Origin: an uncultured Verrucomicrobiae bacterium | GTDB taxonomy: Bacteria > Verrucomicrobiota > Verrucomicrobiia > JADLBR01 > CALLMV01 | NCBI GenBank assembly: GCA_938005615.1 | Contig: CALLMV010000014.1 | Location: 62,001-126,000, forward strand | DNA length: 64,000 nucleotides | Direction of reading: 5' to 3' | Made by a program: the position numbers and the translations under genes | Shown here: in pieces, positions 33,619-42,448 of the stretch | Position numbering within the stretch: the stretch's first letter is position 1 | Layout of the letters: each line of letters starts with the position of its first letter | The notes under the pieces: generated by a model | Seen by the model: only the letters and a program-made list of their open reading frames with translations | Databases searched by the model: none | Told to the model about the DNA's origin: nothing

Positions 33619-34799
33619 TGAATGGCCCAGTAATCGAGCACCTCTACGTCCATATCCCGTTCTGCCCGCGTGTTTGCCCATACTGCAATTTTTTCGTACA
33701 ACCTGCGGACAGGCGACTCTCCGCACCGTTGGTGGATGCCCTCATTACACAACATCGCTGGTGGCGCGATCACAGCGATCTTCGACCCCGTACGTTGTAT
33801 CTGGGTGGCGGCACACCCAGTGCTTTGGACACACGCTCCCTCGAGAGGCTTATGCGTGCATTGCTCGAACAAGTCGAACCAGAAGAGGTGACGCTGGAAG
33901 TCAACCCCACCACCGTCTCGCTCGAAAAGGCCTTGCTGTTGCGCGATCTTGGTGTCAACCGCATCAGTCTTGGTGCACAATCTTTTCAGGCAGAGGAATT
34001 ACGCACCTTGGGCCGCCAACACACGCCGGAGCGCATCACCGCCACCTATGAACTTCTGCGTCATGCTGGTTTTCGCAACATCAACATCGACCTGATCTTT
34101 GGCACACCTGGCGGCAGCGAGCAGCACTGGGCACAAACACTACAACACACCCTCGCCCTCCGGCCCGAGCACATTAGCGCTTACTGCCTCACTTACGAGG
34201 AAGACACGCCGTTTTTTGAGCGTGTAGCCAGTGGACAGTGGGCACATCCCGATCCCGAGCGCGAGGCCCGTCTTTTCCGCCAGGCCCAGCAGGTGCTCAC
34301 GGCTGCTGGTTACGGGCAATACGAAGTCTCCAACTACGCCCGGCCGGGCTATCACTGCCGGCATAATTCTGCCTACTGGCGCGGGCAAGACTACCTAGGA
34401 TTAGGCCCGGGTGCAGTCTCGACGCTATCGGGATGGCGCTGGAAGAACATTCCTCACGTAGAAATTTACACAGCAACTTGGAGCCACGCATCACCTCTCA
34501 CAACCTTGCAGTCTGTGACATTAGCACCCGGGCTGGCTCTGGCTGGTTCAGTCGTAGATCTTGAAGCACTCGACGCACAGACGCTGCGCCGCGAGCGCCT
34601 CATGCTCGGCATCCGTACGGCCGAGGGAATAGCCTGCGAACGCGATCTTACGCCCCTGCTGGCAAGGCTTGCTGATGTTGGGTTGATCCAAATCGATCGA
34701 CAACGCGCCTACCCTACTCTCGAAGGTTTCTTGCAAGCTGATGCGATTGCCCAGGAACTCTTCCAAGCTGTAGATGCATGCATTCAAAAAGATATTTGA
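33618..34799 (+). CDS. hemW: radical SAM protein HemW (oxygen-independent coproporphyrinogen oxidase-like)
   Basis: 393 residues. The radical SAM cluster motif CPRVCPYCNFF (C-X3-C-X2-C) is at residues 16-26, followed by TLYLGGGTPSAL, SLGAQSFQ, INIDLIFGTPGG, ISAYCLTYEEDTPF and YEVSNYA, all HemW/HemN-type blocks. HemW is a heme chaperone in many bacteria rather than a true coproporphyrinogen oxidase; the 4-residue N-terminal pattern and length fit HemW. It shares one base with the hisA stop. The downstream region to 34973 is AT-rich. Confidence 0.9.
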   Translation: MNGPVIEHLYVHIPFCPRVCPYCNFFVQPADRRLSAPLVDALITQHRWWRDHSDLRPRTLYLGGGTPSALDTRSLERLMRALLEQVEPEEVTLEVNPTTVSLEKALLLRDLGVNRISLGAQSFQAEELRTLGRQHTPERITATYELLRHAGFRNINIDLIFGTPGGSEQHWAQTLQHTLALRPEHISAYCLTYEEDTPFFERVASGQWAHPDPEREARLFRQAQQVLTAAGYGQYEVSNYARPGYHCRHNSAYWRGQDYLGLGPGAVSTLSGWRWKNIPHVEIYTATWSHASPLTTLQSVTLAPGLALAGSVVDLEALDAQTLRRERLMLGIRTAEGIACERDLTPLLARLADVGLIQIDRQRAYPTLEGFLQADAIAQELFQAVDACIQKDI

Positions 34800-34929
34800 T
34801 CATGAGAAGTTTACGACTCAAAAAAAACTGCATTTGTTAACGAATTTCCAAAGTGCGGCCACAAAAGATTTATGGACTTCTAGATTTCCTGTCTCAATTT
34901 TTTTGGTGCTTCTTTCAGAAAAATTAAAA

Positions 34930-34961
34930 ATTGTCACACGATTGTCACAGAATCTTATTAT
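34930..34961 (+). promoter_or_regulatory. direct repeats and possible promoter of the PEP-CTERM gene
   Basis: ATTGTCACA occurs twice, at 34930-34938 and 34941-34949, 11 bases apart (one helical turn), which suits a dimeric activator or repressor. TTGTCA (34931) with TATTAT (34956) could act as a -35/-10 pair, though the 19-base spacing is long. No regulator is known. Confidence 0.3.
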
Positions 34962-34973
34962 CCATCGTTGCAT

Positions 34974-35819
34974 ATGAAAAGCAAAAATACACTTAAAAAA
35001 CTCTTTATTACACTAAGCGTTAACGCATTCACACTTCAACTCAGCACCGCACAGATCAATTTCAGTGGCGGTACTTACACCCAGGACTTCGATACCTTGG
35101 ATGTTACTGAATCAACATTTAACCCTTGGACTAACAATACCACTCTCCTCGGATGGCATCTATATAGACAGCCCGCTACAGCACCTGTGGCAGTCGCCAC
35201 GTACAGGGCAAGTTCTGGAACAGACAACACTGGAGCTTTCTATAGTTTTGGCACTGCTGCAACAGACCGTGCACTAGGTGGAATCGGCTCGGGAGGCACT
35301 TACTGGGGCAGCCCGGCGGCTAGCAACCCTGCAGGATGGATGGCTGTCGCATTCACCAACACCTCTGGTTTTACTATTAATGATTTTACTATAGGTTACA
35401 CCGGGGAACAATGGAGAGTAGCAAACACTGCTGCACAAAGCCTGACTTTTTCCTGGGGCATTGGCGCGAGTTTCAATGCCGTCACCACGTGGAACGCCCC
35501 AGGTGGAACATTTGACTTCACATCCCCTATCACCTCAGCAACAGCAAGTGCGTTAGACGGCAACCTGGCAGCTAACAGAGTGACCGGCCTGGGCGGCACT
35601 GTCACATCTCTAGGATGGAACAACGGCGACACATTATGGCTACGTTGGGAAATTCTTAATGCTCCTGGCAACGACCACGGGCTAGGGATTGACGATTTTA
35701 GCTTTACAGCCACCGTAATCCCCGAACCTGGCACTGTGGCGTTGCTTGCCGCAGGCTTTTTACTTGCTGTGGGCGTTACAATCCGCAGAAGGATGCTCAA
35801 AGTCGCTTCTCACAGCTAA
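34974..35819 (+). CDS. PEP-CTERM sorted surface protein
   Basis: 281 residues with an N-terminal signal (KKLFITLSVNAFTLQLSTAQ). The C-terminus is a clear PEP-CTERM sorting signal: VIPEPGTVALLAAGFLLAVG followed by a cluster of arginines, to be cleaved by an exosortase. The body is rich in Gly, Thr, Asn and aromatic residues, with probable beta structure (for example TNTSGFTINDFTIGYTGEQW), as in secreted PEP-CTERM proteins of unknown function. I use the ATG at 34974; a TTG lies 6 bases upstream. No exosortase is in the window, and a good terminator follows. Confidence 0.9.
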   Translation: MKSKNTLKKLFITLSVNAFTLQLSTAQINFSGGTYTQDFDTLDVTESTFNPWTNNTTLLGWHLYRQPATAPVAVATYRASSGTDNTGAFYSFGTAATDRALGGIGSGGTYWGSPAASNPAGWMAVAFTNTSGFTINDFTIGYTGEQWRVANTAAQSLTFSWGIGASFNAVTTWNAPGGTFDFTSPITSATASALDGNLAANRVTGLGGTVTSLGWNNGDTLWLRWEILNAPGNDHGLGIDDFSFTATVIPEPGTVALLAAGFLLAVGVTIRRRMLKVASHS

Positions 35820-35848
35820 CCTGCTCTTTTTCATCACAAGGTTTAGAA

Positions 35849-35879
35849 ACGCCTGCCCCATCGGCAGGCGTTTTCGTTT
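35849..35879 (+). terminator. rho-independent terminator after the PEP-CTERM gene
   Basis: Nine-base GC-rich stem ACGCCTGCC / GGCAGGCGT with a 5-base loop, followed by TTTTCGTTT, 29 bases beyond the stop. Confidence 0.85.
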
Positions 35880-35987
35880 ACCCGACTTACTTGCCAGATC
35901 AGACAAGTTCGGATTATATTTTGCAATCTTTACCGAGCACTTGTTTTTACTTTACCGTTTTTTAAATATTTGAGCCTGGATTGACGT

Positions 35988-36701
35988 TTGGCTCCCAAAA
36001 AAGTAAAAACAGTGCAAGCTATTAAGCAAGAACCCAAAATCATCCTCCTAGGTGGCTGTGGACTGGCCTTCGGAGCAGCCTTCGCAAACACCGGCCTCTT
36101 GCTGTATACGGGAACTTCCGTAAGCCATCTGACGGGCGACATCTCACGTATTACGATTGACGTAGCGCACTACACTGCTGCGATAAATTCCGAACTTACA
36201 CGCGTAATTGTTGCCGCACTCTGCTTTTTGCTCGGGGCAATCCTCTCTGGCATCCTCATTCACCATCCGACTTTGGATATTTCCCGTCCCTACGGGCGTT
36301 CGATCACGGGAATTGGATTTTTATTATTACTGGCACACCTTTTCATGCCGGTTTACCCCAGTGCCAGCATTGCGCTTGCCGCATTTGCTTGCGGCCTGCA
36401 AAACGCACTAGCCACACATTATCGCGGGCTGATTCTGCGTACCACACATCTCACAGGAATCATTACGGATCTCGGTGTGAACCTCGGCATGCGCTTGCGT
36501 GGCTACGACATTCCGCTCTGGAAGATCGCTGTTCCGGCGATGTTGTGCGCATCATTCACGATGGGTGGTATATTAGGAGCGTATCTGCACTTCGGTGATC
36601 AACAGACAATTCTCCTCTGTAGTATGGGCTACATCTTAGCAGGCACGTCGTGGACGTTGTGGAAGCATCGTCACATTTTCCAAGCTCTAAAAAAGCGCTG
36701 A
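35988..36701 (+). CDS. YoaK/DUF1275 family membrane protein
   Basis: 237 residues, six or so membrane helices. Family motifs are clear: TSVSHLTGDISR and, in the second half, CGLQNALATHYRGLILRTTHLTGIITDLG. DUF1275 proteins are inner-membrane proteins of unknown function, possibly transporters. The start is a TTG at 35988 since no ATG is in frame upstream. A terminator lies about 220 bases downstream. Confidence 0.82.
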   Translation: MAPKKVKTVQAIKQEPKIILLGGCGLAFGAAFANTGLLLYTGTSVSHLTGDISRITIDVAHYTAAINSELTRVIVAALCFLLGAILSGILIHHPTLDISRPYGRSITGIGFLLLLAHLFMPVYPSASIALAAFACGLQNALATHYRGLILRTTHLTGIITDLGVNLGMRLRGYDIPLWKIAVPAMLCASFTMGGILGAYLHFGDQQTILLCSMGYILAGTSWTLWKHRHIFQALKKR

Positions 36702-36818
36702 ATGGCACTTGCTTCACTTGTGGTAAAATAGCTTCTGCAAAGAAGTACAAAGAAAATTTTTTTGAAACTTTCTTCTCAACGGTGAGTTTAATTAAGTGTT
36801 GTTGTTCTTTGTTCATTT

Positions 36819-36907
36819 GAGGCAGGGCACTGCAGGTTTGAGTTATTGTTCATGTTCTCTCTATCTCGGTAATCCCATCTTAAGTCTGCGCCCCTGCCTC
36901 ATTTTTT
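36819..36907 (+). ncRNA. possible structured RNA with a closing GAGGCAGGG stem
   Basis: GAGGCAGGG (36819-36827) pairs perfectly with CCCTGCCTC (36892-36900), and the 3' arm is followed by ATTTTTT. The intervening 64 bases have no open frame. This could be a small RNA with a terminator-like end or a long-range terminator of the DUF1275 gene. It is not a tRNA: no T-loop or anticodon arm fits. Confidence 0.3.
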
Positions 36908-36922
36908 GATTTCTCGTCGATG

Positions 36923-36957
36923 AAAAAAAGCCCGGTTCCGTAAGCCGGGCTTTTTTA
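36923..36957. terminator. bidirectional terminator between the DUF1275 gene and tsaD
   Basis: Stem AGCCCGG / CCGGGCT extended by an A-run on the left and a T-run on the right (AAAAAA...TTTTTT), with a 9-base loop. It can serve both the plus-strand gene (stop 36701) and the minus-strand tsaD (stop 37003). Confidence 0.85.
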
Positions 36958-37002
36958 TTTTCACTCGCTAGGTTAAATTTCTGTTGTATGGAATGCTAAA
37001 AT

Positions 37003-38046
37003 CTAGTGCAACCCCGGGCGTGGTTCCACTTGCTCTTCTAGAGTAGATGTGTGGCCAACTTGGTGCAGGAGGGCGCCTGTAGCGGCAATCATCACGGCAT
37101 TATCCGTGCAATGCTCCGGTGCAGCCGGCAGGAACTGTACGCCAAGGCTTTGACACATGTCTGCGAGTGCTGCACGCAGGCAGGTGTTAGCAGCCACACC
37201 CCCGGCTAGCGTTAAAATAGCAGCGCCTGTGATCTGCAGGGCATGTCTGGTTTTCCCCACAAGAGTATCTACAATAGCCTGCTGGTAAGAGGCCGCTAAA
37301 TCGGCTACAGAGAGCTGTGCGGCAGATGAACTTAAGCCACTAGATGTGGAGCGAAGTCTTTCAAGCGTGACGCGTAATGCGGTCTTGAGGCCGGAAAAAG
37401 AAAAATCAAGTCCGGGTTCATTGAGCATAGGACGAGGAAAGGAAAAGGCGTCCGGTCGTCCCTGCATGGCGGCTGCAGCCAGATGAGGACCTCCGGGGTG
37501 GGGCAAGCCGAGAAGGCGAGCAGCTTTATCGAAGGCTTCGCCTGCCGCGTCGTCACGTGTAGCCCCGATCTGTGTGATGCGCAGCTGCGCATCCAAGCGC
37601 GCCAGCAGCGTATGACCACCAGAGACAAGCAGGCACACAGCAGGTTGGCCCAAGCATGCGGCACCCTGCGGCGTAAGGTAAGGTGAAATGATGTGACCTC
37701 GCAGATGGTTAACACCCAAAAACGGTTTGCCGAGAGCCGCAGCCAACACTTTGCCAAACGTATGACCTATGAGCAGAGCGACACTTAATCCCGGTCCTCG
37801 GGTAGCGGCTACCAGGTCGAGCTGCTCCGGTCGCAGCGCCGCGTGTTGGAGGCAGTCGCGCACGGCGTGCGGGAGGCGATTAACGTGGTCGCGAGTGGCG
37901 AGCTCTGGAACTATGCCTCCGTAAGGCCGATGGGTGTCATCTTGCGTGGCTCTTGCGGCAGCTAAAACTCGCAGGCCTGTAGAGTCATGCTGCACGATGG
38001 CAGCGGCTGTATCGTCGCAAGAGGTTTCTATTCCTAGCACGATCAT
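37003..38046 (-). CDS. tsaD: tRNA threonylcarbamoyladenosine biosynthesis protein TsaD
   Basis: TsaD transfers threonylcarbamoyl to A37 of ANN-decoding tRNAs. 347 residues with an ASKHA-fold ATPase: VLGIETSCDDTAAAIV at the N-terminus, the metal ligands in NHLRGHI (HxxxH), LLVSGGHT, and AGGVAANTCL near the C-terminus. I use the ATG at 38046, 10 bases after purC; the frame is open further upstream but that part overlaps purC. The adjacent purC stop and spacing suggest one transcript. Confidence 0.95.
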   Translation of the reverse strand: MIVLGIETSCDDTAAAIVQHDSTGLRVLAAARATQDDTHRPYGGIVPELATRDHVNRLPHAVRDCLQHAALRPEQLDLVAATRGPGLSVALLIGHTFGKVLAAALGKPFLGVNHLRGHIISPYLTPQGAACLGQPAVCLLVSGGHTLLARLDAQLRITQIGATRDDAAGEAFDKAARLLGLPHPGGPHLAAAAMQGRPDAFSFPRPMLNEPGLDFSFSGLKTALRVTLERLRSTSSGLSSSAAQLSVADLAASYQQAIVDTLVGKTRHALQITGAAILTLAGGVAANTCLRAALADMCQSLGVQFLPAAPEHCTDNAVMIAATGALLHQVGHTSTLEEQVEPRPGLH

Positions 38047-38056
38047 CGGGCTGGCG

Positions 38057-38941
38057 TCATGCGGTGAGACGATGGAGAGCTTCGAGATACCGCTCTCGGG
38101 TGCCTTGGATAATGTGCAGCGGGAGGGGAGGTGGCGGCGGAGATTTGTCCCAGTCCAGAGTCTCCAGGTAGTCGCGGAGGAATTGTTTATCGAAGCTAGG
38201 CTGAGGCTTTCCGGGTTGGTACCCTTCTCTCGGCCAGTAGCGCGAGGAATCGGGGGTGAAAGCTTCGTCAATCAAAAAGATTTTTCCATCACGTAGTCCA
38301 AACTCGAATTTAGTGTCGGCAAGGATGATTCCGCGTTCCCACGCATGCTCGTGGGCAAACTGGTAAAGGGCTAGGGAGAATTGCTCAACTTGCTGCAGGA
38401 GGTCCGGGCTAAGGATTTCTTCAGCCTGCTGGCGGGTAATGTTCACGTCGTGGCCGCTCCTGGCCTTAGTCGAAGGTGTGAAACGGGGCGCAGGCAAGCG
38501 CTCGCTTTCCTGGAGCCCTGTCGGCAGCACCTCACCAGCCAGCGTGCCGTACTGACGGTATTCTTTCCATCCTGAACCCGCCAAGTAGCCGCGCACGATG
38601 CATTCTATGGGCAGAGGTTTCGCACGTAGCACGCGAAGTGTCCGGTTGCGCAACTCGGCGGGGAGTGCCTCAGCAAAGGCATTGTCATCATCCTGCAGAT
38701 GATTCGGTACGATATGCTGTGTTTTGTGGAACCAGAAACGCGAAAGCGCTGTAAGCGTAGCTCCTTTGTCGGGTATACCTTCCCGCATAATGACGTCGAA
38801 CGCCGAGATGCGATCCGTGGCAACCATGAGCAGGTGATCGGAGCCGTCGGCATACATTTCCCGCACTTTACCAGAGGAAATCTTCTCTCTACCGGGAAGT
38901 ACTACTTGTGTGATTGGTTGTGCATTAGCTGAAGGTATCAT
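38057..38941 (-). CDS. purC: phosphoribosylaminoimidazole-succinocarboxamide synthase
   Basis: PurC joins CAIR and aspartate in purine synthesis. 294 residues: SSGKVREMY (ATP site), VATDRISAFDV, GATLTALSRFWF, IECIVRGYLAGSGW, KARSGHDVNI, ILADTKFEFG and FLIDEAFTPDSSRYWP. The length matches the eukaryote-like and plant-like branch (about 290) rather than the 237-residue E. coli form. It is followed by tsaD and preceded by mgtE in the same direction. Confidence 0.95.
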   Translation of the reverse strand: MIPSANAQPITQVVLPGREKISSGKVREMYADGSDHLLMVATDRISAFDVIMREGIPDKGATLTALSRFWFHKTQHIVPNHLQDDDNAFAEALPAELRNRTLRVLRAKPLPIECIVRGYLAGSGWKEYRQYGTLAGEVLPTGLQESERLPAPRFTPSTKARSGHDVNITRQQAEEILSPDLLQQVEQFSLALYQFAHEHAWERGIILADTKFEFGLRDGKIFLIDEAFTPDSSRYWPREGYQPGKPQPSFDKQFLRDYLETLDWDKSPPPPPLPLHIIQGTRERYLEALHRLTA

Positions 38942-38966
38942 GGATTGTTAGCAGTAATTCGGGGTG

Positions 38967-40328
38967 TTATTGCATGGTGTGATGACCGGTCAGCATGAGA
39001 ACTTGTGTCGCGATAAAAAAATAAATAAGCAGGCCTACGGCGTCTGCGATTGTAGCAATGAGCGGGCTGCTGGCCACTGCGGGATCCACTTTGGCCTTGG
39101 TGAGTATGAACGGTATGCTGGTGCCAATTAAGTTGGCAACGAGGATAATGCAGAACATCGCTAGACCAACAATCAAGCCCACGGTCAAATCAGCCTTAAA
39201 AAAACCCAGAAACGAACTGGCCACTCCCATAGAAGCCCCAAGCAACGCACCGACAATAATCTCCTTGGCAAAGGCGCTGGGGAACTGAGTCATTTTCAGA
39301 TCGGAAGTAGAAAGGGCGCGGACGATGAGGGTGACGGCCTGCGAGCCGGCGTTGCCTCCACTGCCAATGAGCAGTGGGATAAAAAATGTCAGTGCTATGA
39401 AGCTTTGCAGGACTTCCTCGTAAGAAGCAATGATGGAGGAAGAGACGATATTAACGACGATAAGCGCCAGGAGCCATCCGACACGGCTGCGATATAACTT
39501 TGCAGGATGCGTATCGCGATAAGCAGCATAAAGTGGCACGACTGCGGCGCTTTTTTGAATTTCCTCAGTTGTCTTTTGCTCTGCGACATCAAGCACGTCG
39601 TCCACCGTGACCATGCCGACCAGTGCTCCGTGAGAATCCACAACAGGCATGGCATAAAGGTCGTACTTTTTAAACAGCTCAATGGCTTCGTTTTCGTGTT
39701 GATCTGTACGAAGGAAGTAAACTTCGTTGTCCATGAGCGATTCGATCGTGGAGTTGGGATCCGCCAAGAGGATTTTCCTCAAGCGAATTTCATCCAACAA
39801 TTTTTTCTTATCATCGATGACGTAGATCATTGAAAGCGTCTCGGAGTCGCGACCGTACTTGCGGATGTGTTCCAGTGCCTGGGCAACCGTCCAATTTTTG
39901 CGCACAGCAACGTAATTTGGCGTCATGAGTCGTCCAATGCTGTCTTCGGGATAGCCAAGCAACGTGAGTGCGGATTGACGTTGCTCCTCCGGCAGCAGGT
40001 TGATGAGCCGACGGGAGAATTTCGAGGGAAGTTCTTCAAAGAGAGCGGTCCGATCGTCTGGTGTCAGGTTGGCCAATACACGGCGGTTTTCCTCCTCCGC
40101 AAAGTCTTGAACAAGCTCGGCTTGGTGGGCTGCGTCCAGGCAGGTAAAGACCTCACTAGATACATCGTGTGGCAGCAATCGGAAGACTATAATACGCTCA
40201 TCAGGAGGAAGCTCGGGCAGCAGCTCTGCAATCTCCTGCTCAGGCCAAGCAGCCAGGGCTTGTTTTAGCTCGTCCCATTTTTTTTCGGCGATGATTTCAT
40301 CCACCTCTTCTTTGAAAAATTTGAGCAT
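38967..40328 (-). CDS. mgtE: magnesium transporter MgtE
   Basis: 453 residues with the three expected parts: an N-terminal helical domain (1-130, with repeated hydrophobic and acidic segments), two CBS domains (about 130-255; YAMPVVDSHGALVGMVTVDDV) that sense cytosolic Mg2+, and five membrane helices at the C-terminus carrying GSGGNAGSQAVTLIVRAL. The channel opens when Mg2+ is low. No obvious Mg riboswitch fits in the 97-base divergent gap upstream. Confidence 0.94.
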   Translation of the reverse strand: MLKFFKEEVDEIIAEKKWDELKQALAAWPEQEIAELLPELPPDERIIVFRLLPHDVSSEVFTCLDAAHQAELVQDFAEEENRRVLANLTPDDRTALFEELPSKFSRRLINLLPEEQRQSALTLLGYPEDSIGRLMTPNYVAVRKNWTVAQALEHIRKYGRDSETLSMIYVIDDKKKLLDEIRLRKILLADPNSTIESLMDNEVYFLRTDQHENEAIELFKKYDLYAMPVVDSHGALVGMVTVDDVLDVAEQKTTEEIQKSAAVVPLYAAYRDTHPAKLYRSRVGWLLALIVVNIVSSSIIASYEEVLQSFIALTFFIPLLIGSGGNAGSQAVTLIVRALSTSDLKMTQFPSAFAKEIIVGALLGASMGVASSFLGFFKADLTVGLIVGLAMFCIILVANLIGTSIPFILTKAKVDPAVASSPLIATIADAVGLLIYFFIATQVLMLTGHHTMQ

Positions 40329-40425
40329 GTGGGGTGGTTATCACTTGGAAGCTAAGGAGGCAACGGCGGATGATTGGCAAGCCGGAATTTTTTGACGGCA
40401 AGATAAACTGGGTGATACTGCTGAA

Positions 40426-41079
40426 ATGTGGTTTCTGCGCATACGGCAAACGAGGAGCAAAGACGCATTCACCGTGATCGAAGCATTAGTGGTACTGGCT
40501 GTGGTAGGCGTTTTGGCAGTGCTCATCATATCTCTAATTTCTCAGGTGAGCCTGCAAGCCATGAAGGCCCAAGCTACTGCGAACATGCGCCAGTTGGGTC
40601 AATTAATTTTTGCTGCGACTCTGGATCGTGGCGGAGTACTGCCAGGTCCGCTATGGCCCGGACAAATTCCCTATCATGAGCCAGGCCGTTCCGGCCGGCT
40701 TGCTGTCGAACTAGCCGAATACTTAGATATTCCTAGTGGGGAATATATGCCCGTCGACCTCATGATTCCTCCAGCTTATCTGAGGATGATTCCGCAAGGA
40801 TCAGGACCGCAGACTTATCGTACCTACGTGATGAACATGGCTGTAAGAACAGACAGCGGTGTAATAAATCCTTGGGGCTCGTTGGCTGCTCTCGGTGGTA
40901 AGCCTCAGCCTCTCGCAAGCATATCCAGCCCCTCCGAGCACTGGATGATGAGTGACGCCGATCAGCTACATCCAGATGTCCGTGCAGCCCCATGGCGCAA
41001 CGCCACACCAGTGGCACCAGTGCATGGGCAGGGGCGGCTTCATCTGTTCTTTGATGGTTCAGTGCGTTTTCTCAAATAA
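40426..41079 (+). CDS. pseudopilin-like protein with H-X9-DG motif
   Basis: 217 residues. The N-terminus has a type IV prepilin-like segment DAFTVIEALVVLAVVGVLAV, with Ala at -1, Phe at +1 and Glu at +5 as in processed pilins. The C-terminal HGQGRLHLFFDGSVRFLK carries His, nine residues, then Asp-Gly, the H-X9-DG signature. Such proteins are numerous in Planctomycetes and Verrucomicrobia; their role is unclear. The following membrane-protein gene begins 57 bases after its stop. It is unrelated in position to the pseudopilin gene at 16.9 kb. Confidence 0.8.
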   Translation: MWFLRIRQTRSKDAFTVIEALVVLAVVGVLAVLIISLISQVSLQAMKAQATANMRQLGQLIFAATLDRGGVLPGPLWPGQIPYHEPGRSGRLAVELAEYLDIPSGEYMPVDLMIPPAYLRMIPQGSGPQTYRTYVMNMAVRTDSGVINPWGSLAALGGKPQPLASISSPSEHWMMSDADQLHPDVRAAPWRNATPVAPVHGQGRLHLFFDGSVRFLK

Positions 41080-41136
41080 TTGCCGGCCTGTCGCTCATGC
41101 TTTACATTAGCACTTTTTTGCGTTGGAGTATTAGCT

Positions 41137-41679
41137 GTGGATTTTGCACGGGCGATCAGGACGTTTTTTCTCATTAGCTGGGTAGCAATCGCCACGTGGT
41201 TTAGCTTCCTGCAGGCCCCGCTGCTTTTCAGGGCATTTCCTAACCTTGCCAGCGAGGTACAAATTGCGCTTTTTCCGCTGTATTGGGGTACTGGGTATTT
41301 TTTACTCGGTACGACCGCGTTTTTTTACCTTGTGAAGGGCTTGGCAAAGCTGAGGAGTTCAGAGTTATTGCGATCCGCGATTTTGCTTGTTGTGATCAGC
41401 TTTATAATCATAAACCAGCTCTGGTTAATGCCTAAAATCGAAGAGTTGCGTGATGTGATGCGCAGCGCTTCTGAATTTCCAAGGTCAGAAGTCGAATCAA
41501 CAGGCGAGCAGTTCGACGCTGCAGCGCAAGAAAATTCCCGGAAGGTTGCCATAGCACGTAATGATTTTGGATTTTGGCATGGGGCTTCACTGTTGCTAAA
41601 TTTCATTTCGTTGGTTGTTGTTTTTTTCTACGCTGTTATCGAACTCTTACATCGCCCGAGGCAGTCCCGCTTTGGGTGA
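41137..41679 (+). CDS. DUF4149-like membrane protein
   Basis: About 180 residues with four likely membrane helices; the block TWFSFLQAPLLFRAFP resembles DUF4149/TMEM205-like proteins, which have no established function. The start is uncertain: a GTG at 41137 with GGAG eight bases upstream seems best, while a TTG at 41080 directly after the previous stop would add 19 residues. The next gene overlaps its 3' end. Confidence 0.6.
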   Translation: MDFARAIRTFFLISWVAIATWFSFLQAPLLFRAFPNLASEVQIALFPLYWGTGYFLLGTTAFFYLVKGLAKLRSSELLRSAILLVVISFIIINQLWLMPKIEELRDVMRSASEFPRSEVESTGEQFDAAAQENSRKVAIARNDFGFWHGASLLLNFISLVVVFFYAVIELLHRPRQSRFG

Positions 41680-42448
41680 TTTCCTGGCAGTGCTTATTCC
41701 GCGGAGTATTATTTTTATTGTGTTTGTGGAGGTGCTGCTTCTCATAGCTTGGGGTGCGCTTCTTTGTGCATCCGCCAGCGAGGGTATTTTAGAAGGACTC
41801 GTCCACCCGTTTTTCAAGCCTCTTTGCCTGGTTGCAGGGATCATATTAATTCTGTTGGGTTTTTTAAAAATAATTACAGATAGCTCACTCAGGCGCGGCG
41901 GATTGAGCCGAAGTTACTCTGGTGCTGATTGGCTCAGCATCGCTAGTGCATGTTTGCCACTGCTGGCCGTGCCATTTCTTTCCGGTGACGGCTACAGCCT
42001 AGCCGTTTTGGAAAACAGGGGGCTGTCAAGTCATCTGCAGACGTCTCAGATGTTGCAGCGAAAAGCCCCCCCCTCGCAGCTAGTGCTTGAGAACGGTGTC
42101 TTGCGCATGAGTGTTTTAGACCCTTGGTTGATTGCACGCTCATCACTCGAAAGGGAAGAGTTCCGCACGGCTACTGTGTCTTTAACTGGACAGTTTGCCA
42201 ACAAAGACTCTAATGGATTGGGACCGGTCATTTTTCAATTATTCATTACTTGTTGTCTTGCCGACGCCAGCCCAGTAGGGGTTCGTTTAAAATTTGGAAA
42301 ATCTGGAGTTCCTAGTTATCCGGATTTAAGCTGGCTTCAGGTACAGGGTGTATTGAACTTTGTGGAGGAGGAGGGCTTTGCTCCTGAAATTGAAGTTATC
42401 AGTGCAGAAATCGTCCCACGGCCCGCTAGAGCATTTATCTTCAGATGA
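41669..42448 (+). CDS. TIGR03943/YcgQ-like membrane protein
   Basis: About 259 residues. Two N-terminal membrane helices (IIFIVFVEVLLLIAWGALL, PLCLVAGIILILLGFL) precede an extracytoplasmic domain with the family block FQLFITCCLADASPVGVRLKFG and WLQVQG. The family (also DUF1980) normally pairs with a YcgR/DUF318 permease, but none is adjacent. The start is probably a TTG at 41669 that overlaps the upstream stop, with GAGG before it; codons at 41615 (TTG) and 41690 (GTG) are alternatives. It overlaps dxr tail to tail by 8 bases. Confidence 0.72.
   Translation, partial: ALGDFLAVLIPRSIIFIVFVEVLLLIAWGALLCASASEGILEGLVHPFFKPLCLVAGIILILLGFLKIITDSSLRRGGLSRSYSGADWLSIASACLPLLAVPFLSGDGYSLAVLENRGLSSHLQTSQMLQRKAPPSQLVLENGVLRMSVLDPWLIARSSLEREEFRTATVSLTGQFANKDSNGLGPVIFQLFITCCLADASPVGVRLKFGKSGVPSYPDLSWLQVQGVLNFVEEEGFAPEIEVISAEIVPRPARAFIFR

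Noticed and set aside
36819-36907. The 9-base stem as a tRNA acceptor
   Set aside because: No T arm GTTCGA, no anticodon arm, and no CCA or discriminator pattern.
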